Below are positions 60,542-64,000 of a DNA stretch of 64,000 nt, in pieces. Both the position numbers and the translations under genes were made by a program. The notes beneath the pieces are model-generated. The model had not been told where the DNA came from. It worked only from the letters and a program-made list of their open reading frames with translations, and did not search any database. The stretch is from Ralstonia sp. UNC404CL21Col (GTDB lineage Bacteria; Pseudomonadota; Gammaproteobacteria; Burkholderiales; Burkholderiaceae): positions 108,884 to 172,883 of the forward strand of contig NZ_JIBE01000007.1 of NCBI RefSeq assembly GCF_000620465.1, in the 5' to 3' direction. Each line of letters begins with the position of its first letter. Position 1 is the first letter of the stretch.

Positions 60542-60917
60542 GGTTAAGCTCCAAAACGACTTCGGTTTCCGCAGTTACTGCGTTCACCTCGGTCAGTCCA
60601 AAAGTACGGCGTCCGATTGGCACAAATCACTTCGGCAATACCAAAGTCACTCATTCCCTTCGGGGGCGCCATCTGCGTTGGCTGAAGTCCGTCTCCGTTT
60701 CCGGAGCGGGCTGCGATTAAGGTGTTGGCTCCAAGGAGCCCCACACCGCCAACGGTCTTTGATAACCAGCGGCGTCGGCCTGCTTGCGCAGACGTCTGCC
60801 ACTGCCCAAAGTCTTGCCCCTCAAGCTTCGAGGGTCCGCGCGGCCGAAGCCACGCGAGAGAAAGCTACTAACACCAGGATGGTTATCGGGCCACCCGGTG
60901 CGAATGATCGAGAGCGA
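60542..60917 (-). promoter_or_regulatory. rplA-rplJ spacer: candidate L10 leader
   Basis: This 376-base spacer has no gene. It holds two clear hairpins: CGCGTGGC-TTCG-GCCGCGCG with a UUCG tetraloop (60837-60856) and GGTGT-GGCTCC/GGAGCC-ACACC (60721-60747). The position ahead of rplJ and the amount of structure match the L10 autoregulatory leader. I could not verify the L10-binding kink, and no strong promoter was read. Confidence 0.5.
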
Positions 60918-61613
60918 TCAGGCAGCCAGGGTTGCCTGGTCAACACGCACGCCCACGCCCATCGTCGACGAGACGGCGACCTTGCGCAGGTACACGCCCT
61001 TGCTCGACGCCGGCTTGGCCTTGGTCAGTGCGTCCAGCAGTGCAGCCAGGTTGCTCTTCAGCGCTGCCGGCTCGAACGAGCGGCGGCCGATGGTGGCGTG
61101 GATGATACCGGCCTTGTCGACACGGAATTGCACCTGACCAGCCTTGGCGTTCTTCACGGCCGTGGCAACGTCCGGCGTCACGGTGCCGACCTTCGGGTTC
61201 GGCATCAGGCCACGCGGGCCCAGGATCTGACCCAGCGTACCGACCACGCGCATCGTATCCGGCGAAGCGATCACGACGTCGAAGTCCATCTTGCCGGCCT
61301 TGATCTGCTCGGCGAGGTCTTCCATGCCGACGATCTCAGCGCCAGCAGCCTTGGCTTGCTCGGCCTTGTCGCCTTGGGCGAACACGGCCACGCGCACCGA
61401 CTTGCCGGTACCGGCAGGCAGCACCACCGAACCACGAACCACCTGGTCCGACTTCTTCGCATCGATGCCCAGTTGCACAGCCACGTCGATGGACTCATCG
61501 AACTTGGCGCTGGCGCATTCCTGAACGAGGCTCAGTGCTTCGTCAATCGGGTAGAGCTTGGTACGTTCGACCTTGGCCTTGTTCGCGGCCGCACGCTTCG
61601 AAATCTTTGCCAT
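60918..61613 (-). CDS. rplA: 50S ribosomal protein L1
   Basis: A 231-residue protein of the L1 stalk, which in E. coli also represses the rplK-rplA operon. It has the conserved [20 protein letters not shown], then [20 protein letters not shown]. It follows rplK by two bases. Confidence 0.98.
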   Translation of the reverse strand: MAKISKRAAANKAKVERTKLYPIDEALSLVQECASAKFDESIDVAVQLGIDAKKSDQVVRGSVVLPAGTGKSVRVAVFAQGDKAEQAKAAGAEIVGMEDLAEQIKAGKMDFDVVIASPDTMRVVGTLGQILGPRGLMPNPKVGTVTPDVATAVKNAKAGQVQFRVDKAGIIHATIGRRSFEPAALKSNLAALLDALTKAKPASSKGVYLRKVAVSSTMGVGVRVDQATLAA

Positions 61614-61615
61614 GA

Positions 61616-62047
61616 TTACAGGCCCTCCACCGTGATACCCATCGAACGGGCGCTACCGGCGATCGTGCGCACGGCGGCGTCCAGATCAGCTGCGGTAAGG
61701 TCAGCGTTCTTCGCCTTGGCGATTTCCTCTGCCTGAGCGCGGGTGATCTTGCCAACCTTGTCGGTATGCGGCTTGGCGGAACCCTTCTGGATACCGGCAG
61801 CCTTCTTGATGAGCACGGTCGCCGGCGGCGACTTCATCACGAAGGTGAAGCTCTTGTCGGCGAAGGCGGTGATCACCACCGGCACCGGCAGGCCCGGTTC
61901 CATACCTTGAGTCTGCGCGTTGAACGCCTTGCAGAACTCCATGATGTTCAGACCGCGCTGACCCAGGGCCGGGCCGACGGGCGGGGACGGATTTGCTTTA
62001 CCAGCCGGAATTTGCAGCTTGATAAAGCCAATAATTTTCTTGGCCAT
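61616..62047 (-). CDS. rplK: 50S ribosomal protein L11
   Basis: A 143-residue protein of the GTPase-associated centre, needed for RelA activation. It begins [20 protein letters not shown] with [20 protein letters not shown], and ends in [19 protein letters not shown]. It is 176 bases after nusG, with a hairpin in the leader. Confidence 0.98.
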   Translation of the reverse strand: MAKKIIGFIKLQIPAGKANPSPPVGPALGQRGLNIMEFCKAFNAQTQGMEPGLPVPVVITAFADKSFTFVMKSPPATVLIKKAAGIQKGSAKPHTDKVGKITRAQAEEIAKAKNADLTAADLDAAVRTIAGSARSMGITVEGL

Positions 62048-62061
62048 CTTGACTCCAATCC

Positions 62062-62093
62062 GGATTGCCTAGCTCAAACGACTATGGCAATCC
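62062..62093 (-). promoter_or_regulatory. Hairpin ahead of rplK (candidate L1 operator)
   Basis: GGATTGCC / GGCAATCC form a perfect 8-base stem with a 16-base loop, about 15 bases upstream of the rplK ATG. In E. coli L1 binds a structure at this place to repress the operon. A match to the L1 target has not been tested. Confidence 0.4.
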
Positions 62094-62223
62094 TGTTGAG
62101 TGGTAACGCACCGGCGCAAGGCCGACGCTCCTCTGTTGGCGCAGGTGACTTTGGCACCGTTGCCCACCAAGTCCAACGGACCGGGCGATTGGCGCAGTGG
62201 CTTGCGCCACCACTCCGAATTTC

Positions 62224-62808
62224 TTAAACCTTCTCGACCTGACCGAACTCGAGTTCGACCGGCGTCGCGCGCCCGAAGATCGTCACGGAAACGCGCAGAC
62301 GCGATTTCTCGTAGTTCACTTCTTCGACGTTGCCGTTGAAGTCGGTGAACGGGCCCTCCTTCACGCGCACCATTTCGCCCACTTCGAACAGCGTCTTGGG
62401 CCGCGGCTTCTCGACCCCTTCCTGGATCTGGGCCATGATCTTGTCGACTTCGCTCTTGGAAATCGGCGAGGGGCGATTGCCCGTACCGCCAATGAAACCC
62501 GTCACCTTGGAAGTGTTCTTCACCAAGTGCCAGGTCTCGTCGGTCATTTCCATTTCGACAAAGACGTAGCCGGGGAACAGGCGGCGCTCCGTCACGGTCT
62601 TGCGACCGCTCTTGCTCTCCATCACCTCTTCCGACGGCACCAGAATCTGGCCGAACAGATGTTGCAGGCCTTCGCGCTCGATGCGCTCCTGCAGCGCTCG
62701 TTGCACACTTTTTTCCATGCCCGAATAGGCATGCACGACATACCAGCGCTTCTTCGAGGCCGGTGCGGACGAATCCGTGGACGTGTCGTTCGCTACGTTA
62801 TCCGTCAT
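62224..62808 (-). CDS. nusG: Transcription termination/antitermination factor NusG
   Basis: A 194-residue factor that binds polymerase by its N-terminal domain ([40 protein letters not shown]) and Rho or S10 by the C-terminal KOW domain ([20 protein letters not shown]). The N terminus has a short disordered extension ([16 protein letters not shown]). It follows secE by 12 bases. Confidence 0.98.
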   Translation of the reverse strand: MTDNVANDTSTDSSAPASKKRWYVVHAYSGMEKSVQRALQERIEREGLQHLFGQILVPSEEVMESKSGRKTVTERRLFPGYVFVEMEMTDETWHLVKNTSKVTGFIGGTGNRPSPISKSEVDKIMAQIQEGVEKPRPKTLFEVGEMVRVKEGPFTDFNGNVEEVNYEKSRLRVSVTIFGRATPVELEFGQVEKV

Positions 62809-62820
62809 GGCTTCACCCGA

Positions 62821-63201
62821 TTATTTCCAGCCCAACACGAGCGAGAAAATCACCCACTCGATGAGCTTGTCCGCAGACCACAGGAACAAGGCCATGATCA
62901 CGACGAACGCGAACACCAGACCGGTCATCTGCCCGGCTTCCTTGCGCGTCGGCCACACCACCTTGCGAACTTCGCGGTAGGACTCACGCGCGAACTCGAT
63001 GAAGCCTTGCCCAGGTGCGGACATCAGCGCAACGCCCGCGCCCAGCACCAGCCCGCCGATCAGCGAGGCAGCGCGGACATAGCTTGGCTGTTGCGCCAGC
63101 AAGTAAAAACCGATCACTCCAGCAACCAGCAGCAGGAACGCCAAGACCAGCAGCCACTTGCCGCTGGCGGTGTTGACGGTTTCGACGTTCGGATTGGCCA
63201 T
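62821..63201 (-). CDS. secE: Protein translocase subunit SecE
   Basis: A 126-residue membrane protein that clamps SecY. It has three membrane segments like the E. coli protein and the essential amphipathic helix (EFARESYREVRKVVWPTRKE). ATG 63201 (MANPNVETV) was chosen, with the frame open three codons further. It lies between the tRNA and nusG. Confidence 0.95.
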   Translation of the reverse strand: MANPNVETVNTASGKWLLVLAFLLLVAGVIGFYLLAQQPSYVRAASLIGGLVLGAGVALMSAPGQGFIEFARESYREVRKVVWPTRKEAGQMTGLVFAFVVIMALFLWSADKLIEWVIFSLVLGWK

Positions 63202-63260
63202 GTTTCCCAAACGAGACTAAGCCGCGTGGCGCGTTTTCCTGCGCGACGCGGCTGATGAAT

Positions 63261-63336
63261 TGGCAGGGGCAGAGGGAATCGAACCCCCAACCTTCGGTTT
63301 TGGAGACCGACGCTCTGCCAGTTGAGCTATACCCCT
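63261..63336 (-). tRNA. trpT: tRNA-Trp (anticodon CCA)
   Basis: A complete 76-base tRNA including an encoded CCA end. The acceptor stem pairs AGGGGTA with TGCCCCT, the D arm has TAGCTCAACTGGCAGAG, the anticodon loop is CTCCAAA (anticodon CCA), and the T arm contains GGTTCGATTCC. It lies between tuf and secE on the same strand. Confidence 0.97.
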
Positions 63337-63347
63337 AAAACAGCTTT

Positions 63348-63409
63348 GGGGTTGCCATTCGGTCAACCCCACTCTGGCACTTCACGTGCGGCCGGTTGGC
63401 AGCCGCACG
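63348..63409 (-). promoter_or_regulatory. Two hairpins between tuf copy 2 and tRNA-Trp
   Basis: CGTGCGGC / GCCGCACG (63385-63409) and GGGGTTG / CAACCCC (63348-63370) are perfect stems of 8 and 7 bases. The second is followed, after seven bases, by TTTT. They may terminate part of the tuf transcript or set a cleavage point for the tRNA. Confidence 0.45.
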
Positions 63410-63424
63410 GAAGAGTTACAGCAC

Positions 63425-64000
63425 TTACTCGATGATCTTAGCGACGACGCCGGCACCGACGGTACGGCCGCCTTCACGGATAGCGAAGCGCAGGCCTTCT
63501 TCCATGGCGATCGGCGCGATCAGCTTGACAGTGATCGACACGTTGTCGCCCGGCATGACCATTTCTTTGTCGGCCGGCAGTTCGATCGAGCCAGTCACAT
63601 CCGTCGTACGGAAGTAGAACTGTGGACGATAGTTGTTGAAGAACGGCGTGTGACGGCCGCCTTCGTCCTTCGACAGGATGTAGACCTCGCCCGTGAAGTG
63701 CGTGTGCGGCTTGATCGAGCCCGGCTTGCACAGCACTTGGCCGCGCTCGACGTCTTCGCGCTTCGTGCCGCGCAGCAGAATACCGACGTTGTCGCCTGCT
63801 TGACCTTGGTCCAGCAGCTTGCGGAACATTTCCACGCCCGTGCAGGTGGTCTTTTGCGTGGCTTTGATACCGACGATTTCCAGTTCTTCGCCAACCTTGA
63901 CCACACCGCGCTCGATACGGCCGGTCACCACGGTGCCGCGACCCGAGATCGAGAACACGTCTTCCACCGGCATCAGGAACGTACCGTCAACAGCGCGCTC
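63425..64000 (-). CDS. tuf: Elongation factor Tu, copy 2 (partial, 5' end outside)
   Basis: The last 191 residues of a second tuf gene; the frame is open to the end of the window. The visible part runs from [20 protein letters not shown] to [14 protein letters not shown]. It lacks the extra segment found in copy 1 ([14 protein letters not shown] here) and differs elsewhere: CKPG for AKPG, PHTHFTG for [16 protein letters not shown] for SIALPEGKE, and IIE for ILK at the end. It heads the tuf-tRNA(Trp)-secE-nusG-rplKAJL-rpoBC run. Confidence 0.97.
   Translation of the reverse strand, partial: ERAVDGTFLMPVEDVFSISGRGTVVTGRIERGVVKVGEELEIVGIKATQKTTCTGVEMFRKLLDQGQAGDNVGILLRGTKREDVERGQVLCKPGSIKPHTHFTGEVYILSKDEGGRHTPFFNNYRPQFYFRTTDVTGSIELPADKEMVMPGDNVSITVKLIAPIAMEEGLRFAIREGGRTVGAGVVAKIIE

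Overview
The window is chromosomal DNA of a GC-rich betaproteobacterium, most likely a Ralstonia (Burkholderiaceae). I base this on the character of the ribosomal, RNA polymerase and EF-Tu proteins, on system II (ResB/ResC) cytochrome c maturation next to a di-heme cytochrome c4, on a HemB lacking the zinc cysteines, and on the placement of the rpoBC and str-S10-spc-alpha clusters close together. The genus is inferred; the species cannot be fixed from reading alone.

Region 1 (1-14.8 kb) holds housekeeping and envelope redox genes. In order they are: the 3' end of a class A penicillin-binding protein, cyaY, lptM and lysA; a minus-strand set comprising a COG4315-type lipoprotein, an ECF sigma factor, its membrane anti-sigma, and msrP-msrQ (periplasmic methionine sulfoxide repair); resB-resC with cytochrome c4; engB (yihA); hemB; and dsbD-cutA.

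Region 2 (14.8-34.8 kb) is the large ribosomal protein cluster, all on the minus strand: rpsL-rpsG-fusA-tuf-rpsJ (str), rplC to rpsQ (S10), rplN to rpmJ (spc) and rpsM to rplQ (alpha). Three near-consensus sigma70 promoters can be read, ahead of rpsL, rplC and rplN. rpsJ has its own terminator and so belongs to the str unit rather than the S10 unit. Strong hairpins lie in several intercistronic spacers.

Region 3 (34.8-50.4 kb) is an accessory block between rpsL and rpoC: an MFS exporter with a divergent LysR regulator, recQ, a small methyltransferase, and a six-gene bacterial alpha-2-macroglobulin locus (yfaA-yfaT-yfaS-yfaQ-yfaP-yfaP type). The macroglobulin carries a CAEQ thioester motif. 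YfaT reads as an NlpC/P60-like cysteine peptidase. YfaQ reads as a fusion of a degenerate transpeptidase-like domain, a SpoIID-like domain and a C-terminal HExxH zinc motif. Together they suggest an envelope system coupling protease trapping with peptidoglycan processing, and this is the most interesting part of the window.

Region 4 (50.6-64 kb) is the transcription/translation cluster tuf-tRNA(Trp)-secE-nusG-rplKAJL-rpoBC, also on the minus strand, with hairpins in the rplL-rpoB, rpoB-rpoC, rplA-rplJ and nusG-rplK spacers. The second tuf copy runs off the end of the window. It differs from the first in domain 2, where the first copy carries about six extra residues.

No insertion sequence, prophage, CRISPR array or rRNA gene was seen.
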